Source of the DNA: Coprinus comatus | Lineage: Eukaryota > Basidiomycota > Agaricomycetes > Agaricales > Agaricaceae | Direction: 5' to 3' | DNA length: 64,000 nt | Assembly: GCA_034638255.1 (NCBI GenBank) | Contig: JAWPGT010000017.1 | Location: 496,001 to 560,000, forward strand | Shown: positions 11,546 through 24,631 of the stretch, piece by piece | How positions within the stretch are numbered: position 1 is the first letter of the stretch | Layout of the letters: every line of letters starts with the position of its first letter | Made by a program: the position numbers and the translations under genes | The notes under the pieces: generated by a model | Seen by the model: only the letters and a program-made list of their open reading frames with translations | Told to the model about the DNA's origin: nothing | Databases searched by the model: none

Positions 11546-14500
11546 CTAAGTCGACTGTTGTTTATTAAAGAAAGTTGAAAGCGTTCGCTGTCCTTTCTCC
11601 TTCACTGGTTTACTGTCCTGCTTAATCCTACCACCAACCACCACATTCTTCACCTCCTGTTCCTCTCCCGCCTTCCCTTTCTCCCTATCCGGATTGACAG
11701 TCAAAAAGTTCATAATTACCGACCATAAATTATTAGCCGACAACGCGTTAGTACTTCCCATAATGGCTAAATCAGCAATTTCCGCAAGTTTCCTAGCTTC
11801 TTCAGTATCTCTCCTAGCAACAATACTACTAGGTGGAGGTCTTTCATTTTCATCTAAAGCCCAAGCATATCCCCAACCAGGATGTTTAAATACTTCCTTT
11901 TCTTCAATCCGAGTCTTTAAATTCGAACTCCCATTCCCATCCCCACTTCCCCACCCATTTCCAGTACTACCAACATTACTGTTCCCATTGATACCTGTAG
12001 CTATCGGAATTTGAGACCCATTACTATCATTCTTTCGTAAAATTTCCATTCGTTTATCATATTTCTTCGCCACATTCTCCAACTTCTTTCTTCTCATCTT
12101 TTCAATTGATTTAAATGAATGAGCAAACTTGTGTTTGAAATGAGCTGTGCCATCAATATATCGTTTTAAAATAAGTTCTGATATAGTACCGACAAGTTCG
12201 TCAGGTACAGCGAACGTATCCAATTCAGATTCAGGTTCCAAAGGTCGAATAACACCTTGAAGAGAAATGCGTTCACGAATAAAGTCGAATGTGGTGCGTT
12301 CCTACAAGACACAATAATAGTGAAACACAAAAAAAACATGATCAAAACGAACTTCATTACCACACAAAGAAAAAAAAAACTGTAACTGACCTGGATACTG
12401 TCATAAACCTCCGGCTCTCCAGCATATCTTTCATGAGATAACTCGGTATCCCTCCTTCCAAACCGAGAACCAGCAACATCAGAACCATTCCCACTACCAT
12501 TTCCCATGACCTTTTCTTCTTTTCCTTCCTTAATAGCAACAATCGACTTACGATAAGCAGTCGTCATCCTATGTGAAAGGTTCCTACGTAACGTTTGGGA
12601 ACGCGAAACGGGAGGTGATGACATAGGGGTAGTACTGGGGGGATTAGGATTATCATTCCCAACACCATCCTGAAGTGCGCTTTGCCTCTCCGGTAGTTGT
12701 AGTTGCAAATATGATGATGAACTTTCCATAGGTTCTGGGGAGGTAGTACGCTTCAACTCTGTATTGGATGCCGGTTTGTTCATGTTTAAGAGTGAGGATT
12801 CGCTTGCGGTTGGTTGGGGAAAAGACCGAAGGGGCATTCCTGTAACGAACTTTATGAAGGATGCAATTGCTCTGTGACAATACTTGGCCGGAGTAGAGAA
12901 TAAGAAGAGAACTGGTAAGATATGACATGTTCCTGATAGAGCTGTCAGAGTTTGGTACGGGAATGCAAATATTTAATTACACACCATCATATACTTGAAG
13001 GTGAACAGATGTTGGTTTAGGATGACGCTTTTCAATATCTTGAAGCAGGGGGTAAAGGTTCCGCGTCTGTTCTTTAATGGGGAATTTGTGTGGACAAGCC
13101 GCTCTATGAGCTCTAAAGTACATAATATTTTAGTTTCAGATATACATATATCCCAAACGAAACACAGAACTTACGAATATATAATCTCGTCTCGCAAGAC
13201 CTCTTTATCGCCTGCGATGAAAAGGAGAGGTGGTAATCCACCAAGATACGAATGAGCGGGGCTAACGAGTGGGTGAACGAGTAAGCTATTCTCGGTATAA
13301 AAATGAAATTGTTCATCCACATCTATCTTCTCGCCAGATTTCGTGGTGAGTGAGACTGCCTGAGAATGTGGAGGAGGAACTGGGGTAGTCTCCCCCACAT
13401 TTATCGGCATATCTGACGCAGATGAAGTATTTACTTCAACAGATCTCTCTGGGAGAGATTCTACATGTGCCGTTCCTACGTCGAGCTTAAAAGTTTGACG
13501 CAACCTCTGACGCAAAGATGCATGAACTTTACTGGAAACCTCATGCGGGGGTGGGGGCCAAAGCATACTAGGCTTGTGCAAAGAAAGGCCTGTAGGAGGT
13601 ATAATATCCTGAGATATATAAAATATGAGATTTACATTCAGCAATGGCATAGGAACAACTAACAGTATCGGTGTTTGTATGTACACTCGGAAAGGAATGG
13701 GTTAGATCACACCAAGGGGATATTAGCACGCCGCCTGCTGGCATAGGTAGCCCCGTATCGCGGATAACTTGAAGGAGTGCTAGAGACATGCCTCCGCCAG
13801 CGGAATCTCCTGCAATTACAATATGGGCGGGATTGATAGGACGATGGTCGGCTCCTTGTGGCGGGTCAATAAGATATAGATCTAGATGCTGACTAGTTAA
13901 ATGAGGCTATGAAACATCCTTAAAGGAACACACAAGAGGCGAGAGCGTCTTGAAGTCCGCAAGGGAATGGATACTGAGGCGCCAAGCGGTAGTTCATAGC
14001 TGCGGAACATATGATCGGTCCACGGTAGTTTCAAAATTTGAGTTTAGATCCCTTACCGAATACACGGCCATTAACCTTACGCGCATGGCGCTGCATGCTA
14101 TACCTATAGAAAATGTGCTCAGAAGACAAAAATGATAGACCTTAGGAGGACTATGAGTTCACCTTTCTTGGTCCACACTACCGAAATAGTAGCCACCTAC
14201 ATTATTTTCAGCTTTGATTGATACTCAACTAATCGTGTTAAATAACATACCTCCGTGGATATAGAGAATACAACGCATGTCATCCATGTATTCCTCATAG
14301 TTTCCGTTGTCCGTATCACCGATAGGCTCGGGTGATGCCATTGAAGGCTGTGGGGGAGTTTGGCCGCCCACATTATTCACCGTCGATGCCCTTTGACTTT
14401 CATGCGCTTGGCGACGGCGCTTTGCTGCGCGCCAGTCTTTCTTGGCGGTTATCCATTGAGCGCTAACTCTATACAGCAATGAGACATAATCATAAGGCAG

Positions 14501-15085
14501 ATCGGAAACGCCTACCCCTCGATACCTCGAACTTGCCACCATTTAACACCTCCAACAACTTCTCGAGCCTTACCCTCGCCCCCTAGTGCCTGTATGAGGT
14601 ATGTCGCAGCCTTGTCGCAGCAAGATATCGGCACCACCACGCGAACAACATGAGTTAATGGGGATGATGGTGTTCGAGTGTTAGAGAAGCCTGCCAAATA
14701 TACCGTATGAGTAAGGTAAGGAGATGAAATTAGGGACGGGGTGTCACGCACTCTGTAATTCCTCAACTGTGTGGCTACCGTGCGTTCAGAAGGTTGCAAT
14801 CTGCAAAAGAAGTGTGTGGGGTTATACTCACAATGTGGATTGTTGGAGAAATGCCTGTATAGCACACCAGATATGACGTTAGACACCGAGTTATATTCAA
14901 AAGCCCTGTATTACCTTGATGATATGAAAGGCTTCATCGTAAAGTACTTCGTCTTGTCTTAACAACTTATCGTGGTCTGTTGATTCTCTAGCCTTGACCC
15001 TGTCGAAGTAATGTTTGACAAGGGTCCCAAGCATGACTGGGCCAACCTTGAGACCAATATCGAGGGTGAGAGTATTTGGGGGCAT
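11546..15085 (-). CDS. HSL-type alpha/beta hydrolase with long C-terminal extension
   Basis: A many-exon gene, roughly 900-950 residues. The first exon starts at the ATG at 15085. The N-terminal part has a conserved basidiomycete region (FHTVEELQ, then GGVKWWQVRGIEG) and a Lys/Arg-rich helix. The hydrolase core has the ILYIHGGGYYFGSVD oxyanion motif, MNYRLAPQYPFP, the nucleophile elbow IAGDSAGGG and the catalytic-histidine region VYDGTCHILP. The frame then runs on without a stop through FIKFVTG into a Ser/Pro-rich linker (12837-12391). After the 12302-12390 intron comes a helical module (KFAHSFKSIEKMRRKKLENV) and a tail with QRTLSTFF. The 12933-12984 intron joins hydrolase and extension in frame. 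Probably a lipase/esterase; substrate unknown. Confidence 0.78.
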
Positions 15086-15389
15086 TGCGGTGAGTGGTTA
15101 GAAGTAAAAGGAGCAGGCAGTGTAATAAAGTAACAGGCTCTGGAGCAGTACATGTGTTACTAGTTAGCGCGCGGGTCATAAATGCATTGAACAATTATTT
15201 ATTATAACAACAAATTGATCTGATTTTTGATCGCTTTTTTCCATGCTGTTCGGCTGTTCGTGTCTACACATAAATAAACTACCATATGTAGTTCTCAAAC
15301 GGCTAAGTATATAAGTAACCCTAAGTAGCTATATAAACCTCAAGGTATGCTTACCTGCATTCCCCATTTATCCCCTGCCTCCCAATTTT
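15086..15389. other. Short divergent intergenic region
   Basis: About 300 bp between the hydrolase start and the kinase start. It is AT-rich with no open frame of note and presumably holds both promoters. Confidence 0.35.
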
Positions 15390-17026
15390 ATGGTGGTCTC
15401 GTCAATGACACCAAAGTCCACCTTGCAGTCTCAGGTGCAAATAACCGATTCTTTCTACTTCGCTTGCGGTGGTTATGCAGATCTTTATCGCGGGATTTGG
15501 AGCCAATCTCCAAATAATCAAATTCAAGCAAGTATTTTCACGAGGATCATGCAAGGACAAGCTTGCACACCAGCACCCAGTACTAACGTCACCTAGGTTG
15601 CCATCAAGTTTATCCGACGATGTGCCTGGGCGAATAATCGTTCGGCGGAGCGAGCTAACAAGGTCTGGTGGTGACCACTTAAAATGTGTTCCATTTGACC
15701 CACATGAGCCCATATGCATTTCTAGCGCATCGTAGCAGAATCAAAGTTCTGGAAACAACTCCAACACCCTTACATCGTTCCATTCCATGGCGTAATTTTT
15801 GAACGTGAATTTCCCGGGCTCGTCTTGCCATATTATAAACACGGGGACTTTCTCAATTTCATGATGAAGAATCAAGATCAAACTAACATCTTAAGAACGC
15901 ATTTTGTATGTTTGGACAAGTCCCTCATACGCGACGTTCTTAATTGACGAAAATTCAGCTTTGCCAGATTGCAGCTGGTCTGGAATATCTCCACACGCTC
16001 AAGCCCAGCCCTATTATACATGGTGACCTCAAAGCAGTACGTCATCACATCACACCCCCCCAAAACTGCTGAAAATAAACAGCTATTCGCAGTCCAATAT
16101 TCTGATAAATGACAACTATGAAGCATGCCTCTCAGACTTTGGCCTTGCCAAACTGCTTTCCGCGTCTGGAAATTCTTCCGCAGTTGGTGGAAGGTGTAGA
16201 TGGATGTCCCCGGAGCTTTTTGACGACGGTAATCCCGTGGCTACTACATACTCGGATGTGTGGGCATTTGGAATGACCGCATTACAAGTAAGCTTACCTC
16301 CCTTTCGCCGCAACTCCAAGCTTTTACTAACACGATTCCATACTTGGTCCAGATGTTCACCGGAATGGCACCCTTCCATCATCTACCAACAGATGTAACA
16401 GTTATGATGACAATAGTTCAGAAAAAGCTCCCACCTCAACCTGCACAAATCCCTCATGACCTCTGGGCATTACTGAAAAGATGTTGGGCTTTCGAACCTG
16501 ACAAAAGACCAAATATCTCCACCATCTTTTTTGTTCTCAACATACTGCGAAAGAAGAATCTCACCGCGGCTGAAGTCAATGACTTGATAGACGAACTTGA
16601 ATCTCGCAACCTCATGGTAGACAAGAGATTTATCTGGAAATGCGAAAATCTGAATTACCATCAGCAGATTCCGCACCCAAAAATACAGGATTAATGTTTG
16701 AAGACCGTTCTCCTACGGACAGTCCCACCACTACATCTAAGTTTCCTTCTTTCATCAGTCGCTTCCGTCGATTTTCGACAGACTCATCGCGGACGCGTAC
16801 CAAATCTACCGAGTCCGAGAAATCGTTTATGCGGGGGCACCCTCTTCGAAAAATTTCCGCATCCTTTCGTAAATCGTCATCTGGAGAAATGGCCTCTCCT
16901 GTTGCAAGAGATACGGTAACAGATCATTTTCGATGTACATGGACACAATGTTATGAACGCTTTGCTGCTCTCACAGAGCATCAAGAACATGAATTCCAAC
17001 ATTGGATCGCATGGAAAAAGAATTGA
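15390..17026 (+). CDS. TKL-like protein kinase followed by a C-terminal C2H2 zinc finger
   Basis: A multi-exon kinase of the expanded agaricomycete TKL type. Visible motifs are the Gly-rich loop CGGYADLYRG, the VAIKFIRR lysine, the catalytic loop HGDLKASNILI, the SDFGLAK magnesium site, RWMSPELF and YSDVWAFGM. The first intron (15528-15596) is GC-AG, and GT-AG introns follow. The catalytic loop has HGD instead of HRD, common in this group. After the kinase, frame 16260-16694 ends, but the overlapping frame from about 16601 to 17026 continues with a Ser-rich linker and FRCTWTQCYERF...H...H, a clean C-x4-C-x12-H-x3-H finger. A weak 53-nt intron (16575-16627) or a frameshift is needed to join them, so the fusion is uncertain. 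Substrate unknown. Confidence 0.65.
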
Positions 17027-17214
17027 ATTAGTAGTATCCTTGGCTAAAATGTTTCTCTAGCTGTCCTCATTTCATCATGCTTCTCATTCAATTAATTTGT
17101 GTCACTTGACATTTTCAATAGGCAGTTTGTTTCCTTGTTTTTCATGCATTGTACAATAGGCATTATTTACACATTTCTTTGGTCCCAAATACATATTATT
17201 ACACTAATAACCAT

Positions 17215-18247
17215 TCAAGGAATAGGTCTTCCCTCCCTGATTGCCCTTGCAGCTGCGCCCTGAGCTTCATCGCGAAGAGACTTGGCATAAATCTCGAAAT
17301 AGTGTTCCTTATTCTAGAAAGAATTAACCCCACTTCATTTAACAAAAATATCCACCAATCGAAACGAAAGGATGAACTCACGCTTCCGGTATTCTTGACA
17401 CTGGGGCGCTCACTGATAGCTTGAGCGTACTTAACCCAAGCCTCATTAGCATTTTCCCTCTTATACTCCCTATTCTCCGTAATAACCCAATCCCTCACAA
17501 TCCAAGGTGCAATAGCAGCATCAACAATACCAAATTTCTCTCCAGCGAAAAACGGTCCTTTAACATGTTCGACCAATTTCCTCTGAGCGTCATAAAGCTC
17601 TTCACGGGCTTTATCTTGTTTCTCAGGTTCCTGAGATTGAATCAACCTATGTTGAGCAGGAAGAAGATTTTTGTTGATATGATCAATCCAAATCCTTGCT
17701 ACAGCAAGTTCATAAGGGTCTTCTGGACGAAGACTAGGTTTATACTCCGGGTATGCATCTTCTAAGAATTCCAACAGAATGGTGGATTCGTATAGAGCTT
17801 TGCCTTTATACTCGATAGCAGGAACGAGGCCTTTCGGGTTGATTTCTTGACGTTTCGAGAAATAGAGTGTAAGTTCCACACTTCATCACATAATGAAATT
17901 AATACCCACCGAGGAAGTGCTTCTCTTTATCGTATGGGTTAACCTCGTGGTACTTGTAGGGAATCCCCCTTTCCTCCAAAGCGATCCAAGTTCTATGCAC
18001 AAAAGGACAGAACTGGGGTGATAGAATGAATATAATCAGCATACATTCATCAATCAGTGCGCTAATTACTCCATTATCGATGATAAGGTTAATAGTACCA
18101 CAGTATTGGATTTTAAATGGCTCAATGAAGCGGGGGCCGAGAGTATCAATATCCACTTACCCAAGCAGCCCAGAACACTAGATCCTGAGGTTCTTGATGC
18201 TTTGCTACAGTCTCCGCTGCAGGGCCTGTTGCATGAGGATGAACCAT
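17215..18247 (-). CDS. Glutathione S-transferase (omega-like)
   Basis: Four exons (18247-18161, 18012-17910, 17845-17382, 17313-17215) give 250 residues. The thioredoxin-fold N-domain has LVFWAAWFCPFVHRTWIALEERGIPY, with CPF where omega and related classes carry the mixed-disulfide cysteine. It continues with EINPKGLVPAIEYKGKALYEST, the glutathione-binding cis-Pro and Glu-Ser region. The C-terminal helical domain contains PFFAGEKFGIVDAAIAPW, the conserved N-capping box. The short first exon was chosen because it splices in frame to CPF and supplies the first beta strand. Expected activities are thiol transfer, dehydroascorbate reduction or detoxification of lignin-type aromatics. The last function is common in wood- and litter-rotting fungi but is inference here. 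Confidence 0.9.
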
Positions 18248-19288
18248 TTATAGATGATGATGATGATGGTAGTGGGTACTTGAGGTGGGTAAATGCGATC
18301 GGATACTCGTCGGCTTATATACTGCGCACGAACTTAAGATCCTATGATATGACTATAATCAGTCAGGAAATTGCCTGGAATTGCGTCAGATATGTAAATC
18401 ATCCATTATCTGTATGCATGTACTTATTATTAGTCACCGTCACCTCGGTCCATTAAGAAGCTTGTCAACTCATCAGCTAAGAAGCACCTATCTATCTTGT
18501 GTACGCAATAGCCACGGAATCCGGATGGCAGTGTGCTGGGGTCTGAAGGATCCAAAGCTCTATTACTGCGAACCTGAACGCACTTATTTATAGTTTTCAC
18601 TCCAAGGGCTCCGGAAACGATAGAGAGCCCTGCATAAACCAGGCCATAACTTCCAAAACAATTAAAAAAAAGGAATTCACTTATGATTTATGATCTAGGT
18701 TAAACATTGTCTACATTAACACCACAAGCAGCTCTCTGTGGTGCGACATGCGGCAGCATGAGAGATTGTCACTCACCTTCACCTAGTTAGAGTAAGGAAC
18801 AGTTGAGGTTAATTACTAATTTGACATTACTGTATCCGTTGCAGCACCTGTTGCATGAGGCAGGAGTTCTGCTAAGTATGATATCACTAATACTTATAGT
18901 ATTAATAGGACGGTTATCTCGGAAATCCAGTTCCGGCTGGGAGGTAGTATGGAATATAGATCACAATCTTGTATTCCAATTCCACGAAGATGGATGCACT
19001 TGAGGTAGTTGAAAGTCATGTGAGCCTGCATCTGTTCGGCGCTGACTTCATAAATTGCGGGATTAGTTGTGATCCACAATATGTCTGATGCAATCATCGA
19101 GTACCTGTTTTGAAGCCTTGGCCTTGAGGAGACATTGACAACACCGAATAACCAATACACAAAGCTCTTTTTCAAAAGCCCCAGCCATGAATAGAAAATC
19201 GAAACCGAGAGATTAAACGAAATATAAACAACTAATACAAATGTCAACTTCCAACAGTCCATAGAGCATTAAAAAATATAACCAAGCT
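18248..19288. other. Intergenic region, no gene recognised
   Basis: About 1 kb between the GST start and the TRAPPC11 stop. Open frames are short and overlap in conflicting frames. No family signature, RNA gene or repeat was recognised. Confidence 0.45.
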
Positions 19289-22200
19289 TCAAGGAAGAAT
19301 AAGCACGCTCATAGCCCCATTCCCATCTTCACTTCCATCTCTCCTCACATCTACAATCTCCACAACCTCACCTTCGCTAGTACCACCAGCACCACCAGCA
19401 CCAGCACCACCAGCAGCTGCTCCAGTATTTACAGCCACAGTTTTATCCTCACTCTGTACTTGTCCCTGCGCAATACCCTTCCTTCTATTAAACACTTTAA
19501 TCCTCGGCAACATCATATGTCCACACTCCATCGGAACCAATCTCCAACAAATCCTCTCTTCAGTCCCAGGTAACAATATCGGTAATCTTCCACTTCTCAA
19601 ACCAGAAGCTACAAAACTATCCAAACTCTCAGTTTCCATTTGACATAGAACATTCGCCGATTGAGTCGGATGATAATTTCGTATAGATAATGTAAGTGTG
19701 AATGGAACGTGTAGTTTTGCTGATACAGGGACTTGTAGAAGAGCCACAATATTTTCTCTTGGTGGTTTTAATACTGGGATTGGAATTCGTGTTTCTGATA
19801 GTTCGCCATTTCCCGGATTTTGATATTCTATTTTGATTAAGGGTTTTAGTTGAACAACCCAAACCCGAGGTGAGAGAGAAGCATACCTTCGCCATGAAAC
19901 CAAGTAATACCCTGGATTAGAAGTAATAGTAGATCCTTCCATATGATCACTTTCCGGTATCGCAAACCTCGTAAGAGCATTGAATTCATCCCCTTGCATG
20001 AATTCTATACATACACATAAATCAACAATTCATTCATGACGAGGAAGGCTTCGAGACCATACCTCCTGGGAACAAATCCTCCTCCTCAAGCGAACTATCA
20101 ATAAGTTGAACGTCCGTTTCATCCTAAACCAGTTCCAATAATCAGTCCATGACTGTGTAAAATTGCTAGGAAACAAAATAAAAAAACATGCATACCTCTT
20201 GTTCAAACGAAACATTCTCAACACAAACACCCCAAGGTCCTTCAACTTCCACACTCAAATCAACAAAAACTTCTCTACCCTTTCCATCATCAACATAATC
20301 TTCTTCATAAGCTCTCAAATCCGCCAATCCATCCCATTGTTTCAAAGTATGTTGATACTTGACTTCCTTTTTCACTTTAAAAGGATCTACAGTCGGCACT
20401 ATTATCATTTGTAGTTTTTCTGTTACATTCATATCAACCGCTTTATTTTCTTCATTATCCAAATCCACATCATCAACATCAACGTCTGTATCAATGTTGT
20501 CATTTATTGAAGATGATGGATGAGTAGGAGAAGGTAATTTTGATTGGATAGAAAAATCCAGCATTCGATCACCTATAGCGCCTGTGTTTTTCAGATACAA
20601 CGTCTTGACAACTGTTACACCTGGGATCAATTTGCCACATCGAATACCCCTAATGAGACTAGACGATTGTTCGCCATCCATGGTGATACTATTAACTATA
20701 AACACAAACCAAAATATCAGTTTAAATCATAATTCATTAGGGAGAGGGAAGTGAAAGGAGAACGAAGCTTACTGGCACTATCAATTTCAGTAGGTTGCAA
20801 TAAAACATCCATAGCAACCTCTAATTCCACTTCATCTGCATTGCAGATTTCGATTCTAATAGGATACTGTTCATCCAAATACGCAGGTGTTTCATGTCTA
20901 ATCTTCACTGAAACTTGATGTGGTCGACTCTTAACACTACAAAATCACATTGTTAGTAAGAAAAAGAAAAGAAAACAGGAAAAAGTAATAAATAAAAATG
21001 AAACTTACATCGTACTTTGCCACTGAGCTCTTTTAATAACAGTAAACCTAGGTGGTTTAACCGACGATAACCATTTCCCAAGCGGAACCTGACCATTCCT
21101 ATCTCTACAAGGTTTCAACGGAATCTCAACCTTCCAGTTTTCCTCTTCCAACATCACAACTACTTTTGCAACCTACCAAACCAAACCAGAGAAAAAATAG
21201 AACCATCAGAACATCGCCACATCCTGTATCGGATATGAAATTTACCTTGAGAGTACCAGAAACCTTAGGAATCACAGTTCCCGAAATGACCAAAGTACTA
21301 CCCATCTCCCATCTCAAATACGCATTACATCCTTCTCCATTCCCCTCCTCCTCATTACTTACATCACCGATATTCACCCACCAAACATCATCTCTTTCTC
21401 CTTTCTCATTCGCACTTTCATTATGTCGAATAATAACAGTAGGGGTTTGTTTTCTTTCTTCTTGTTCTTCCCCCTCTCCTTTTCTTCCATCTTGACCTTG
21501 ACCTTGATCTTGATCAATGCCTTCCAAATACAATTGAATAGATGATATCGGTAATGATGAGATAGAATTAAACGTAGGTGCAGACAAAGATACTTGAAAT
21601 GCTGCTGTTTCGCCAATTTTGACTTCACGAGACCAAAAAACGACATTCACAGTGACTGTTTATTGCATTTTATTGATTTGATTTTATTAGCATTGGGTTG
21701 TAGAAAAAAAAAAAAGAAAGAAAAGAGAAACTCACATAAGGATGCATCACTAAGATCTATCACAAATGGTTTTTCCGGGTTTATTGGTACGGTACCCTGT
21801 ATGACGAATCGAAACATTTAACATGGGTTACCAATCAATCAATCAATGAATAAAATAAACAACAATTAATTACCTTCAAAATGGCAACAAAATCATTTTG
21901 TAACTCGTTTACATCTTCAACCTCCGATTCATTCGAATCTATACAAAAAGAAAAACCAAGATAATTGTCAATCAGATATTCAACCAAGAACCAAAAGAGA
22001 AATGGGTGGAAAAGAGAGGGAAAAAGAATACAAACCATATCCAATCATCTCCAACAACAACTTCATACTCAGCCCAATATCACCAAGATGTTTAACAGCC
22101 GTATACCAAGTTTTCAATAAAGGCAACAACATAGAACCCCAATTTTCACGTTTGTACACTTTTGCTATTCTTTCAAAGAACCTATACATATTCCAAGATA

Positions 22201-24595
22201 CGAAAAAAATGCAAATGCAAACGTAAACGTCAATGGTAGTAGTTGAAGTTTTTTTAAGAGAGAAACCGTACCTAACAGCCAAATCATATTGTCCAGAACC
22301 ACAATAAATCTCAGCTATACGATAAGCGATCCATAGTGTAAGTCTTCCTTGACCTTGACTTTGACTTTGACCAGACGTCAAAGTATTATCACCAGGACCA
22401 GGATTATACTTCTTGAACAATTCATATGCTTTCGTATACAACTACAACAAGAAAAGAGAGAAAATGCCCCTTTCTCAATCAACACAAAATACAATGGAAC
22501 GTAGGAAAAAAAGAGATAAAACGTCAATTTGAACGTACCTCAAGTATAACAGTTTTATGATCCACCTTTTTCTCATTCGTAAATCCAGGTGAAGTCGTAA
22601 TCGGTTTCCCTTGTTGCTGCAAATCATAAATCACAATTCATTAATACTCAAAACCAGGATCAAATTCCACCTTGAAACAAATGGGCATACCTCAGCTTCC
22701 AAAGCAACTAAAAACTTCATCCTTCTCAACTCTGTACATTTCGCAGCAGCATAATAATAATGTCCAGGATGTTGTAAAGCATGACTTGGATTCGTACCAA
22801 CACCTACAATAAACGAAGAAATCAAAGTTCGTAAAGTTTTAAAATCATCATAAAATATAGAGCTAGTCATACCTGATGTTATTGCCGTTGACGTTGATGA
22901 CGTTGATGTTGACGCTGCTCCAGTAGCAGTGGTAGTAGCGAAGGAAGGATTTTGAATTTGAGATAAAGACGTAAGTTGAGGTGTATGCCTTGGTATAGTC
23001 AAAGAGTTCGGTGATCTAATACCCGATTCTAAAAGTTCTGCAAAAATCCGATTCCTAAATGGAAAATTATCCGTTCATGCGTTAATAAGTACACAATTGT
23101 AGGTGACATTGAGGAAAGATATAAGATGAATAGAAAAGTGAAGAAAAAAAAAGACGAAAACGTACTGTCTAGCTATCCAACTCCAAAATTCAAACGTTTC
23201 TTCACCAATCCCCCATCCTCTCGAGAAATCACCAAACTTGCGCATATGTGAAGTATGATGAGATAATGCAAGACCATGTTCATCGTTATATAAATACAAC
23301 TTCGTTATCTATTAAGGTGGTTAGTCCAAGTAGTGCTGGTATTGATATTTATTAACCTTGATATTAATAGTATCCGCCAAAACCTTTGCTTCAGCCCATC
23401 GTTTTGTTCGAGGTGGTAAAATAGCAGGCGAACCAAACATGATAAGAAGTGTTCCATACGCATCTTGGTAATGTCTATGGAATTAATACAGTCAACGCAA
23501 CAGCGGAAATAAAAAGAATGGAACATACTTTAGAGCAACCTCATCTTCACCTCTAAATTCTGCAAAACAAGCCATTTTATATTCATATCTAACCGTCCAA
23601 CCTTCCGGTCGAAGTGGTCTTGGAATATTTCCAATGGTGCTGGGTATACTTGTATATGATGAAACGGCTGTTGAATGTCTATTTCTCTTTCTTCTGACTC
23701 GTTTTGAATGGGTTGTGTAGTATTCCAATGCTGATTCGTATAAGGCCTGTGAAAGGCTATTCTCAATCAGCATACATACTTGTAGTTGGATGAATATAAG
23801 TTACAACAATACCTTTTCACAAATTCTCCCAACTCTGACTGACTTACAGGACTAAGAACGAACAAAGCAGCTCTAGAGTCCAATCCACTATGTCTTCTTA
23901 TAAACGTCAATCTAGCATCCAGAGTAGGATCATCTAACAAGAGTCAAGGCCAAGGCAATCAGATGCAACTCATTAAAGACGTACCTAGCATCTTTCTACT
24001 TGCCAACAAGACAACAGTCAATTTAATCCCCCTCTCTGTAGCACTCTTCTTCCTGATAGCAATTTCATTTGCGAGCTCTGTATCCCTCCTTCTCTCCTCT
24101 GCCTCTCTTTCCTTCTCCCTGTCTGTATCCTGAGTTCCAAAGGACTTTTCAAATTCCCCAGGGATACTCAAACATCCTTATAAACAACACAAAGACTGAA
24201 GGAATGAGAGTGGTATGTTTCCTAATCCAAATCGGCGCTACAATTCCATCAGGATGTAATGGTGAACTTTGAGTCAGAGGAGAAAGTGGCGAATGGCTTG
24301 AAGCATAAGATGGATCGTCTACATGAACAAGTTTGCGTGGTGGAAATCGAACGTCTTTATCAACCAAAACGACTTGGAAAGTTTTTGATTTTTCAGGCTG
24401 CCATACAGCAACCTTGCGTTGTGAAGTCAAAGCATCTCTGAGTCTTAATATTAGAGTATTGAAAGGGTCTGATGTTGATATTGGGACAGGAGTAGTTGGA
24501 GTCTTTGGAGGTGGGCCTGGTGGGTGAGCGTCGAGCCCCGCGACAAACATGACGGGGGCCAGCTGAGCGAGGAGCTCTGGAGGATACGAGTTCAT
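19289..24595 (-). CDS. TRAPPC11: TRAPP complex subunit TRAPPC11 (foie gras/gryzun protein)
   Basis: A large gene with many short introns spanning 5.3 kb. The start is the ATG at 24595 (MNSYPPELLAQLAPVMFVAGLD), which aligns with the family N-terminus. The N-terminal part has FQVVLVDKDVRFPPRK, IKLTVVLLASRKML and SGLDSRAALFVLSP. The foie-gras domain has SALEYYTTHSKRVRRK, WTVRYEYKMACFAEFRGEDEVALKHY and HPGHYYYAAAKCTELRR. The C-terminal half is beta-rich gryzun repeats (for example FSIQSKL, AYLDEQYPIRIEI) and ends MSVLILP. TRAPPC11 belongs to TRAPPIII, which activates Rab1/Ypt1 for ER-Golgi traffic and autophagy. It lies 36 bp downstream of the HUB1 stop on the same strand, so the two may share transcription or read through. 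Confidence 0.92.
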
Positions 24596-24631
24596 AGGAT
24601 TGTGGTAGGTAACAAACAAGAGTACAGTACA

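Noticed and set aside
12166..12837. Separate gene starting at the ATG at 12837
   Set aside because: The frame is continuous upstream through TCHILPVLFLF and FIKFVTG into the hydrolase once the 12933-12984 intron is removed, so the ATG is internal.
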